From: Wyeomyia smithii
Lineage: Eukaryota; Arthropoda; Insecta; Diptera; Culicidae
Length of the DNA: 64,000 nt
Direction of reading: 5' to 3'
NCBI RefSeq assembly: GCF_029784165.1
Contig: NC_073695.1
Span: 100,567,306 to 100,631,305 of the forward strand
Part shown: piece by piece, positions 1-10,222 of the stretch
Layout: each line of letters begins with the position of its first letter
Numbering within the stretch: position 1 is the first letter of the stretch
Made by a program: the position numbers and the translations under genes
The notes under the pieces: generated by a model
The model's database searches: none
Seen by the model: the letters and a program-made list of their open reading frames with translations, nothing else
What the model was told of the DNA's origin: nothing

Positions 1-2709
1 GAATCTCCCGTCTGTTTGGGAAGCACCGTCGTACAGGCATGTGTTTAGCTTTGCCTTGAGAAAACTAAAACCAACTGTCTTTTTAAGAACCACCACATAT
101 TTTCAACTAAGGCAGTATTATGATTTGTCCACATCTCTTTATGACATTACTCGTCAGTTCACTAGCCAGTAAAGGAGGACTATTTACTGTTAGCGTCATA
201 GTAGGACAAAAACAGCACCCATGATTGGTTCGTAGTCACTGTACAAAACGAATAACGAACAAACTGTTACAAAATTAAACGTTTTCGTCCGAAACAGGCA
301 TAACTCATAATTCATTGTTTTGAAAAATAACGTTAGAAATTATTATTTACATTTCCAAGAAAATTTAAATCTTCGCATTTTCGTTAAACCTATTTGTGCC
401 TATTAAGTTTTACGCCATTTTAAAATACGTAAAATGCACGCCAAGATTCATGCGATGAGTGAGTAGATTAAAATCAAATTTCCATACTTGCGAAATTGAT
501 ACCCTGTTGTAGTGCTTTGGATAAAATTGAGCTTTATTACTATCCGCCATGTTTTTAAGTACTTTACAATCAAATGACTGTGGGACGCTTAGAAGCGCCG
601 TCGGTGTGTCGCCAGAACAAACTGTAGAGCGGCTTGAAACGTTCAACTTGAGCTAAAAAATCAATAATGTTAACCACGTTTTTTGTGACAAAACATCAAA
701 ATACGTTTAAAAAAAATATTACTCTCAAATATTTTTGCTACTGAAGCGTTTTTTTTAAGTTTATTTAGAGATGTAAAAACTGCATCTAGTAGGAAATTTT
801 TTCAGCTTTCAAATGAATCTAATAGAATTGCTCTAAGTGACATACTTTTAAAGTTAGAGCCACTTTCAGGAAAAGTATTCAAGAAACTTAGAAGTTGAAT
901 AACTCTGGGTAAATTGACGTTAGAGCACATGCGTAAAAAATTTATCATCAAATATTTTCCTCTATCAGCCCCTGAAATATTCTCAACAAGGAACCCTGCG
1001 TAAATTGTTTGGTTCCAAAAACTTTAAAAAGTGAATGGCATCACCCAACATAGGATATGATATTTGATAACAGTTTCACAACTATACTTGCAATTTCTAA
1101 CGATGAAAATATTCTAAGCAGTTAGAGAACAAATTGATCTTCAACGTGCAATATAGGTTGTGCCAATTATGCATGCGGTTGCTGAGTAATAAGAGCTTGA
1201 ATGTCATTTTTCGATGTAAAAGCTGATTTCTCTCCGCGGAGATAGGGTTAAAGTAATAGATTTGAAAAAATATGCTTTCATTTTTCTGTTAATTGTTATG
1301 ATTTTTTTCATTTCCTTCGGGTAATTGAGTCCACACAATATTTACAAATAATGAGGACTTTTACAAATTATATTACAAAATATCAGCTGTAAAATGAGCC
1401 CTGACAGGATGAACTAGTTTCCCAAACCTATGGAATTTCGGCACGGCTTCCTATAACAAACCACAATTTTCACAGCGATCATTATACCTTGCTAAGAGAA
1501 TGGCAAAACGTGCCTTACAGCTTGGATGGCCAAACGACCCACCACCCTACTACTAGCAGGGATAAAGACCACGCAGAGGAGACACGGAAAATTGTACAAA
1601 CATCATCTCGTATTCAATTCCCGCCAAGCAATACACTCTGAGACTGCACAGCACCAACGACACTAAAAGCAGTCGAACATTGTGCTTTCAGGCTACAAAT
1701 ATTTGTGTTCCTTGACAATCTACGCAGCCGGATTCCGCCTTTCTTTCCTTGCCACCCCCTCACACAGTTCGCTTCCGTCCGCTGGCGCCGTATTTGCTTT
1801 AGTTTTCTTTGGTTCACTCCGTGCATACATCCTGCTACCGGCGGCGGTGCTTCTTTCCTTGGGTTCTCCTGATCGTCTACATAAGTGCATTCACCGCTGG
1901 GGGATTGTAAAAATGCAGTTTTCAAAACCTGCTGGAATGTGAGTTCGATTTGAACTTTGCACTGTTGACCCAGGTGATTGCATGGTATATGAAAAAAGTT
2001 TTTCGACAACGAAAAAGCATGCAGCGAAAACTATTCTCTGCACTACTCAAAATGTCAGAATGAGAAAAAAATTGGCTTTCTGAATTCCTCAATTTTACTC
2101 TAAATATTTAAGACTAGATCTAGACAGCCAACACAAAGCAAACTTTTGGATATACCTGTTCCCATTTGCATAAGCTAACAGACACAAGAAGAGAAAATCT
2201 GCCCCAAACCGCGGTCTCGGTACAATATTGCTTTGATGTATAAATAATAAACGTAATTGTCTCTTTCGTTTATTTTCTTCAGAACCGGATTTCAACTTCG
2301 GATAGCAATTTTGTTTCTAAATAAACCATGACTGTGAGATTCATTCTCAACCATTGAAGTATACTCGATTGCCCAAAATTCAAACCTTAATTTATAGACC
2401 AACTTTTACAGAAATTTGGAGTAACAAATAACAAATTTCCACTATAACACTATTTCGTTGCAATAATGAAAACTATTCGAGCTTCCATTAATCACCGACC
2501 CAGCGGCAAATACGAACCCGAGACTATGTTTTTTTCGATTTTACTCGAAAAAAAAATTCTTTCAAACAGCCACAATGAAATTTATGACATATTTACTGAC
2601 AATCAAGAAGTATAATACCAACTACAAGTTTCCCTGCTTGAATAGTCCTTATGCTAGCGGAAACAAACGCTAGCGGAAGATATGCTTGCATAAAAGTTTT
2701 CCACTACAG
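1..2709. other. Upstream sequence without a recognised gene
   Basis: AT-rich sequence. Short open frames on both strands around 1614-2009 are GC-richer than the surroundings but match no family I recognise and lack clear exon boundaries. It probably lies in a large upstream intron or flank of still life, which is known in flies to have distant 5' exons. I see no transposon ends here. Confidence 0.4.
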
Positions 2710-2954
2710 ACAGCGATGAACCTAAACTCAAATGCCGGAAAAAGAGCCAATCGGAATCAACATCGAGTAAGAAGTTTCATCTTTACTCACCCGAACTTGA
2801 TGACGAGAGCAGCACGGAAATAGTCACTTCTTACCACCCCAGCCTTGGTACGGCAGGGTACGACGATATCCACGAACTGGAAAAGGAAATAAAGTGCGGC
2901 ACTGATTTGGTTGGCGATAGGAGCAAAACGACAATGGTTTTGTTATCTGGCAAA
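2710..2954 (+). CDS. sif: Candidate upstream coding exon of still life
   Basis: An open frame follows a plausible acceptor (ctacag ending at 2709) and ends at a plausible donor (GTAACG from 2955). It encodes about 81 charged residues rich in Ser, Lys, Asp and Glu, beginning DSDEPKLKCRKKSQSE and including SPELDDESSTEIVTSYHP, and ending LLSGK. Base composition and codon choice look coding, unlike the AT-rich flanks. The exon would end in phase 0, which fits the first certain sif exon at 9599 (phase 0), across a 6.6-kb intron filled with transposons. If the donor is not used, the frame stops at 2973-2975. I cannot align it to a known protein, so its assignment to sif rests on phase, strand and order. 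Confidence 0.45.
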
Positions 2955-3203
2955 GTAACGCTGCTCCCGATGTGATAATGCTGTACAGCGAAACGGGTTA
3001 TTTTATTAGAACTGAACCGCAAACAAAAAATGTCTCAGGAGGAACGAAGACCGGGCCGTTCGTGACATCTTGATATTACTTAGAGAATGAGAGGTTGGGT
3101 GTTGGTAATCTCTACCTATCGAATTTATTTCTGCGAGTCATGACAGTTTACGTGTAAAAATACCATTTGAAAAGTGACGATTATATTTTATGACGAACAA
3201 TTG

Positions 3204-3454
3204 TAGAGCAACATGTCAAAAGGATCTATCTGCTTTGATCGATTTTTTGATCGATCGGTTTCTTTCAACCGCCACGGCTTATTAAACACGTTTCATGATA
3301 TGTCCTATACACCATTTGATAGCAAAGAATCTAATCTAGCTTTTTAAATAAAAACCACGTTGGGAATAGTTACTTTAGCTGAACTATTAAACAAATGAAA
3401 AGTCAATCAAAAAAATCGATGAAAGTAGATGGACCCTTTTGACATGTTGCTCTA
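3204..3454. mobile_element. Inverted-repeat MITE, copy 1 (GTAGAGCAACATGTC family)
   Basis: The element starts tgtagagcaacatgtcaaaa near 3203 and ends ttttgacatgttgctctaca near 3456, so its terminal inverted repeats are at least 20 bp. Taking GTAGAGC...GCTCTAC as the true ends, it is flanked by AATT on both sides (a 4-bp duplication). A second copy lies at 4000-4251 in the same orientation. It has no coding capacity. The internal sequence includes the self-complementary gatcgattttttgatcgatc. The autonomous parent is unknown. Confidence 0.85.
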
Positions 3455-3856
3455 CAATTGCTTTTCTTTTTGTAAAATAATTCTATAAGTTTTCAAGAAA
3501 AATATTTCATACTTCACTGAGCATATCTGTGCTCCACTGAATTTTACAGTCATCACATTAGAAATGCAAGACTTAGACGTAACAAAAATAACCCGAAATA
3601 AAGGTTAACTTATACCATTTTTTAGAAATTTACACAGATGAGCAGTTACAAACAAAGTTGAAATCAGAAATTAGAATTTCATTGCCGTAAGCATCATCCA
3701 AAAACTAAATAGGATTTTTTAACTTTCAATTTTTGTTACTATAACAAAAAAACCAGAAACCAGAAATAAATACAAAAGTTACAACAATACAAAACAGACA
3801 AAAATTACACAAACAAAACACACACTAGCAAAATATACAAATGTCACAAATGATAT

Positions 3857-3963
3857 AGGGTCTCGAACGTTTTCGTCAGTGGTTTTCTTCGGCAATTTTT
3901 CTGTAGCAATCTTATGCAAAAGGGGGCCGAAGAAAACCACTGGCGAAGACGTTCGATACCCTA
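3857..3963. mobile_element. Small foldback hairpin element
   Basis: Left arm from about 3857 (agggtctcgaacg, then cagtggttttcttcggc) and right arm to about 3963 (gccgaagaaaaccactg, then gacgttcgataccct) are inverted with few mismatches over about 38 bp. The loop is about 30 bp. The whole unit, about 107 bp, looks like a minimal MITE. It sits between the two copies of the 254-bp MITE. Confidence 0.7.
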
Positions 3964-3999
3964 AATAACAAAATCAATAAAAATACGAAAACTACAAAT

Positions 4000-4251
4000 G
4001 TAGAGCAACATGTCAAAAGGATCTATCTGCTTTGATCGATTTTTTGATCGATCGGTTTCTTTCAACCGCCACGGCTTATTAAACACGATTCATGATATGT
4101 CCTTTACACCATTTGATAGCGGAGAATCTAATCTAGCTTTTTAAATAAAAACCACGTTGGGAATAGTTACTTTAGCTGAACTATTGAACAAATGAAAAGT
4201 CAATCAAGAAAATCGATGAAAGTAGATTGACCCTTTTGACATGTTGCTCTA
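4000..4251. mobile_element. Inverted-repeat MITE, copy 2 (GTAGAGCAACATGTC family)
   Basis: Near-identical to the element at 3204-3454 and in the same orientation, with the same terminal inverted repeats and internal gatcgatcggtttctttcaa. The flanks are AAAT on both sides, again a 4-bp duplication with consensus AAWT. Few differences separate the copies, so both inserted or duplicated recently. Confidence 0.85.
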
Positions 4252-4255
4252 CAAA

Positions 4256-5010
4256 TATTGGGTGCGCAACAAAGCTCCCGCTATTTGTCAACAGATGACG
4301 CCAGCAGTCAGATTTTGACATTTCTGGAACGTGATGACCCAAGCTTAAACAAATGGTAAACAAAACACTTCGACACGCTAACGACTTTAATGTGACCTAA
4401 AGGGCCATCCACATTCCACTTGTACATATTTTCAACGATTTTAACCCTCTTCTCCCCATCCGTGGACAACTGCCCATATAAATTTTGTATGGACCGTGGA
4501 TTATACATAGACCCCCCCCCCCCTACCAAATAATCATCATTTGCAGGAAGTGTTACTTTTCTCTTTTAATTCAGTTAAAACGGTGGCTGAAGCTCGGTGG
4601 CTCAAAGTTGTAAAAGTCTACGGAAATGCTGCTTTGAATGAAATAATATTCTGTGATTGATACTGTTATTTCTAAAACGAAAAATTACGATGTTCTGTTG
4701 CATTAGGGAAGGCCAAAAACTTTCGAGGACGCTGAACTGGAGGAATTGTTCGACGACGATTCATACCAAACGCAGGAACAGCTTGCTTCGGTATTGGGAG
4801 TTACTCGCCAAGCCGTTTCACAAACCATCACTGGAGAACGGTATCGTCTCTAACAGATGCGATTAAGCCAAGCGTTGCGTAAAAATGGCCACGATTTGAG
4901 CAGATACACGACAAAGTGATTCCACTGCACACTGGGCCAGAAATGGAATCTAGCGGAACGAAATTAATAGCGCTCTCAGGGTTTGACCAATCAGTTTCCG
5001 ATCTTCTACA
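4256..5010 (+). pseudogene. mariner-type transposase relic
   Basis: The stretch 4700-4845 encodes a mariner helix-turn-helix region (GRPKTFEDAELEELFDDDSY, then QEQLASVLGVTRQAVSQTIT). Upstream 4580-4640 carries a frame-shifted earlier part. Downstream 4857-4950 resembles a later piece (MRLSQALRKNGHDLS, then HDKVIPLH), so the middle is deleted. A sequence like a mariner terminal repeat (attgggtgcgcaacaaagc) starts at about 4257. The catalytic aspartates cannot be assembled. It is dead. Confidence 0.65.
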
Positions 5011-5879
5011 AAGTTTCGTGGTATAGTTAGGGCTTCATTTTGGATGTTTGAATTAGTTTGGAGTTTAGCCGCAAAGGTGGCGTTGCGATGCTAACTTCTT
5101 TCCCTTACATGCTAGAGCTTTGCGGTATTTGACAAAGTTGTAGATCTTTAAATTCCATAAAACTTTACAGAATATACAAAATTTCTTACTCTTCAAGTTT
5201 CAGAGATCTACGAGTTTTTATAAATTTTGTCTGAATTTTACGTTTTATTGTGATAATTTTATGAGTTCACTCGAATTAATTTCTTACAATTTTTTACTCG
5301 ATAGAAATTGAATAATTACGTCGTTTTCTTCCGAGTACAGAAGTTTTTGAAGTACTTAAGTGAAAACATTACACAGAATTAGAAAAAAATACATAATTTT
5401 GTAAAGTAGATATCTCAGCGAGTAGCAAGTATTAGCAAACCATGATTTTTTCATAAAAATTGGCCTGAAATTTTGAAAGATGTGTTTTTTAGTGTTTTTG
5501 TGATATTTCAGTTTGAATATAACCATAGGTTTTATGTAAAAATACAATTGCTATGTATTTATTGCATGAAATACACGGTCCAGTACTTTGATACTCTATC
5601 CAACCTATGTGCAGTCTTCAGCAGAGTTTCTCAGTATAATAAGAACTTCAACTTGACGCTTAGTTTAGTTCGCGATTTGGCCGCAGAGATAGCGCTTCGA
5701 CACCAACGTTTCATCAAAAAACTTGATTTTGCTGTACTACTATATTGAGTCAATGGAGTTGTATAATAAAATCAAGTTTTTCGATAAAAATAGATGGCAT
5801 ATAGTAAAAGTAACTACTAAAAAGTTAGAAAAATATTAAAACAAGGTAACTAATAGCAGTTTTTCCGGTCAATAATCAA
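5011..5879. other. AT-rich intronic sequence without recognised feature
   Basis: No protein family or complete repeat is recognised. Short similar segments (gccgcaaaggtggcgttgcg near 5069 and gccgcagagatagcgcttcg near 5681) suggest an old duplicated repeat. Confidence 0.4.
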
Positions 5880-5899
5880 AATGCTCGTAGAAATTTCGA

Positions 5900-7767
5900 T
5901 TTTACTATTACTAGTACTACAGCGCCATCTCTTAGAATTTAACATTGTTTCGGGTGTCCCATTGGTCACTTCAAGTTCGCTATGTTTGACCAACATGTAC
6001 GACATCTCGTCAAGCTCAAGCTATGTTTGGCCAACATGTACGACCACACATAAAAGCAGGATTGCCAATGTTCAAGTTGAAACTGGATTCCTCCAGTTTT
6101 TTTCAAGTTATCCAGTCCAACAGTTTATTCCCAAAATCTTCCAGTTTTTTCAGATATTTGCCAGTTTGATCCAGTTTTTATTCACTCAAGCTCCGATTGG
6201 TTTTCGGAAATATTTTTAAAACGTAAATTTTGTAGATTGATATATTTTTTTGACAATTCTTAACAGCATTTTCAGTATTCTATCTTCTCGAACAAAACAC
6301 GGTCAAATAAAATTCTGCATTACATGGTTGAGATAAAACCAAACAAATATATTTTACCAGACCATGAAAAAAATCTTCTATTTATTTTCTATTGCGCAGC
6401 AGTTAAAAATTGTCAGAAGAACAAAAGATAGCGAATGTAAGCCCGAATCAAAACGGTTCTGATTAAAATGAGTTATTTCTTGCGAAAAATTATCTCTTTA
6501 GTTGCTGTATTCAAAACTGACACTGGATTCAATCCCCATAACAGAAAAGCTCTCTCACAATTATTTATTGCTTTTTTTTAATTTATTTGGAATCCAGTTT
6601 TTTCCAGTTTTTAGTTCAGTCTTTTTCCAGTTAAATCGAAAATTTTATTGGCAACTCTGCATAAAAGTAAGGGATTAAGGTACGTGGAGCTGGAAGGCCA
6701 CGAAGTCTTATCAAGAAAATCAGTCAAATTCACACCGCACCACACTCGGACGATATGCGCCTTGTGGGCCGGTGCACCGTCTTGTTGAAAGACGTAATGG
6801 TCCTTCCCGTAGAGGTCCCCAAGTGCTGGGGCCACAACCTTCTCCAGAACCTCGGTTTTATAATACGTATTATTGATTTGCACGGTTCTGTCGATAAACT
6901 CCAATGGGAGCTTTCCCCGCCGGGATAAGGCCTCCCAGACCATCACCGACACTGTGCTCTGGAGCCGCAGAATATTTATGTGGTACGGGAGGATGCTGGC
7001 CAACGTCGGCTCTCACTAAAATGACTGATATTCTAGACATTGTGCGACTGTTGCAAGACAAAAAGCTTCTCATCAGAAAACATGAACTGTGTGCTTCAGT
7101 TTGACTCTGTCCAGCCTCTTCTTCGTTGTAGCCTCCGTTACCCCGTGAACCTTGCGTTTGTTGTACGACTTGTATCCCAGGTCCTTCGGCATGATGGTGT
7201 GGGCAGTCCCGATCGATACATCCAAGTCAGCAGCGGTCCTCCGGATCGAGCGGTTAATTTTCGACAAACTCGCTCCCTTTCCATCTTGATGGCTGCTGGC
7301 GTACTTGCCGAACACGGTCGTTGGCCGAGCCCGTCTCCCGACTCAGGCGGATGGTGGTATGAACGAAGTTCCGTTCCACTCGGTGGGATTTCAACCGCCG
7401 GAATATATCGCCAAATCACTCACCTTCACCTCTTTTTTTTATAGGGAAGGGGGGGCGTTTTGTGATGGGTTAATTATTAACTAATATTTACTCAGAATTT
7501 ATTTTTGTGTTCTGTCACAAACGGTGACATCCAACACTATTAAAGGTATATATTTTAAATTTGATTTCATTAATAGATTGTAATTGCTTTCGCAATTAAG
7601 TGAAGTCTCTCACCTCTCGAAAACAACTTTACTACGACGTCACGATACTCCTTCATCGTGCGCGTTAAACAAACAACAAATGACAGCAATTCGACACCGT
7701 GTGCGTTGGTAAGCCTATATATGAGGCTAAAGCTAACACCAATACACCGATTGCACATGGTGCGCAC
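5900..7767 (-). pseudogene. DD37D (maT-like) mariner transposase pseudogene, split by a MITE
   Basis: On the minus strand the order is: an N-terminal helix-turn-helix remnant (YRDVVVKLFSRGER, about 7660), a second DNA-binding region in two frames (7005-7440; SIRRTAADLDVSIGTAHTIM), then the catalytic core (VMVWEALSRRGKLPLEFIDR, then HYVFQQDGAPAHKAH at 6611-7003). The reading frame continues on the other side of the inserted MITE at 6057-6659 (FYVWSYMLAKHSLSLTRC, about 6048-5990). Spacing from the QQD aspartate to the NPL block suits a DD37D element, but the third aspartate codon is damaged. Frameshifts and stops show that it is inactive. Confidence 0.75.
6057..6659. mobile_element. hAT-type MITE with CATAAAAG target duplication
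   Basis: The ends are CAGGATTGCCAAT and, inverted, CAGAGTTGCCAAT. They are flanked by a perfect 8-bp duplication CATAAAAG (6049-6056 and 6660-6667), as hAT elements make. The interior repeats ccagtttttt many times and has no coding capacity. It inserted into the C-terminal part of the mariner transposase pseudogene. Its ends and interior style resemble the element at 42854-43174. Confidence 0.85.
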
Positions 7768-7929
7768 CTAGGCAACAATGATAAGTTGTATTCGAACTTA
7801 TTGAACACCCTGTAGAAACGCTCAAATGGGAAGTCATACCTCACCCGCCTCAGATATTGCGTTACCCTATTATTACTTGTTACGTTCGATGGCATGAATA
7901 ACGAATCGACAACTTTGACAAACATGAAA

Positions 7930-8720
7930 AGATTATAAATTAGTCAAATATTTCAAAAATTAAAAAAAAAACTAAAAACTAAACAAAATGGGAAAAATGA
8001 CAAAAATTTAACAATTACTGATCTGTCAAAATAAAAAATAAAAAATTAGATTTTAAAAACCTAGAGAAATGCCGAAAATTATCAAGCAAATATGATACAA
8101 GTGGCAGAAGTAAAAAAAAATACAACAGCAATAAAAATAAAAATAACAACTACAATAAAAATGAGAAAACAAACACAAATCACAGAAAAGATAAAAATCA
8201 TAAAAACGACAAAAATGACCAAAATTACAAAAAACATAAAAAGCAGGAACAAAAACAATCAAACTACAAAAAAAATAATATATGTACTATCATAATAAAA
8301 ACTAATAAAATACAGGAAATATGATGAAGAAGTAAATAAAACCCAATATTACAATCTAAAATTATAAAATTGACAGAACTGGCAAAAATGACGTAAATAA
8401 CAAACTTGAGGAAAATAACGAATGTGCATTTAAAAAAATAAAACAGAATTACTACAGTGATATAAATGGCAAGACTGACAAACATGATAAAAAATAAACG
8501 AATAACAAAAACCATAAAGCACACAATAAAATATGACAAATACGGTAAAATATGCCATAAAATTTAAAAAAATAACAAAAATTACACAAACTAGTAAATA
8601 TGGAAATAATGGAAAAAAATTATTTAATTACAAATATGTATGAAAAAACTATAATTTTATAAATATAACAAAACATAAAATAAACGGTAGAAGTAAGAAA
8701 CCCGTCAGACAAAGAATTTA
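7930..8720. repeat. A-rich cryptic tandem repeat
   Basis: About 800 bp of loosely repeated motifs of the type acaaaaatgac and aaaaataacaaa. Open frames on either strand are artefacts of this composition (Lys/Ile/Thr on plus, Phe/Tyr/Cys on minus). Similar sequence lies at 3740-3850. It probably arose by slippage within the sif intron. Confidence 0.7.
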
Positions 8721-9598
8721 GGAAAAATCACAAAAATCCTATCATAAATTAAATATTTAAACAAAGCCACTTAAAAAAAAGTCGGGAATATTTTCTGCAA
8801 AAGCTACACAGTGTTAGCTAAGCAATAATATTTGATTGAGCTTGGAGAACTAAAAAAGTTAAAGTTCTTCAAAAAAAAAAACTTTTCTGTTTATTCACAG
8901 TGTTTAGTATCTACAACTTTGTCGAAGATGTCTCACCGATCAAACAAACCGCTCTGAGTCTGAAAATAGTTGTAATCTTCAACACCCTTTTAAAATAAAA
9001 CTCGTTCAAAACTTAGACGTGATTTAAAAAAAATAAATACTAATAACCACAAAATAGCACGTTCAGCTCATAGGAATACCTGTGAAAATTTTCTACCAGA
9101 CAATGGTCAATTAAATTGGTTTCCCATTTTTTAATATTGCAGAATACATAAACTTTAAATAGTGCCATCTATCAGCGACCTACAAACGCGTGATTAATTA
9201 AAATAGGGGTTCCTAAATGGCGTGATGCAAAGCTTTTGCAATGCAAGTGCTCCGTAGCATTTTTGATAAAACAAAAACCAACCTCAGAAAAATTGATTTC
9301 TTTCTGTCAGCTCTTTTACTCGGCGGAACACGTTTTTAAATCACATTAATTGTTAAATCTGCAACAAATGAATCATGATTCATCAAACTTGATTTGGTGT
9401 AGATATTGTTGTATGAAACATTCAAAACCTCTGGGAGCGCGGCCTCCTGCATTTCTGGGTATTCGGCGATTAATTAATTCAATTAAATCTTTCGTATTTA
9501 TCTTTCGTAATCTTTGGTATCTCAAATTTTACAATGAATTTAGTACTATCTCAAGTTTGCTCTATTATAATCGAAAATTTTTCTCTTTCATTCCGCAG
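8721..9598. other. Intronic sequence before the first certain sif exon
   Basis: AT-rich. It ends in a polypyrimidine tract and ttccgcag acceptor at 9598. The open frame starting at 9350 runs into the exon only by chance of frame and is not coding before 9599. Confidence 0.6.
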
Positions 9599-10222
9599 AT
9601 TTCCGATGATGATCGCATGAGCTTGACAACGGCCGTGTCAGATGAGGACGACGGAGAAAGTGTAATGGCCTCACCTTATAAAGCTAAGGCTACTGGCACC
9701 GCCGCGGCATCTTTTAACTGTACTGGAGCAGTTCGGAAAGCAGGGTAAGTGATACTAGCTTTTTAAACATACATTGCGGAAGTACAGGAACACACCCAAA
9801 ACCTCCACAGTTTCCTCTCGGTCAAGAAATGGCTTCTGCGCAAAAAGCACCAAATCGAGCTAGCCCGCAAGCGCGGCTGGAAGGGCTACTGGGTTTGTCT
9901 AAAAGGTACCACCTTGTTGTTCTATCCGTGCGACTCACGCGAGGGCCGTTCGGTCGAAGCCGCTCCGAAGCATCTGATCATCGTGGACGGCGCGATCATG
10001 CAGCCAATACCGGAACACCCGAAGAGAGACTACATTTTCTGCCTCAGCACAGCATTCGGCGACGCGTACCTATTTCAGGCACCCTGTCAGGTCGAGCTGG
10101 AAAACTGGGTCAACAGTATACATAGTGCCTGTGCTGCAGCGTTTGCAAGACATCGTGGTAAGACTGGTACACTACACTTATTACAAGAGGAGATTTTCCG
10201 TTTAGAAAAAGCAATAGAATCG
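9599..10222 (+). CDS. sif: sif exons: acidic leader and N-terminal PH domain
   Basis: Two exons (9599-9744 and 9811-10222). The first encodes an acidic segment ([18 protein letters not shown]). The second encodes the first PH domain: [15 protein letters not shown] opens it, [19 protein letters not shown] forms the next strands, and the C-terminal helix carries the invariant Trp in [14 protein letters not shown]. In Tiam/SIF proteins this PH domain, with the following coiled coil, drives membrane placement. Residues ending in [17 protein letters not shown] begin the coiled coil. Confidence 0.95.

Noticed and set aside
1614..2009. A 131-codon minus-strand frame in GC-richer sequence
   Set aside because: No recognised domain, an overlapping 86-codon frame on the other strand, and no splice evidence; not called as a gene.
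8053..8539. Minus-strand frames rich in Phe, Tyr and Cys that look like membrane proteins
   Set aside because: Composition artefact of the A-rich tandem repeat at 7930-8720; no start context or homology.
9350..9598. An open frame leading into the first certain sif exon
   Set aside because: It precedes a good polypyrimidine tract and acceptor, has intron-like composition, and includes no conserved sequence.
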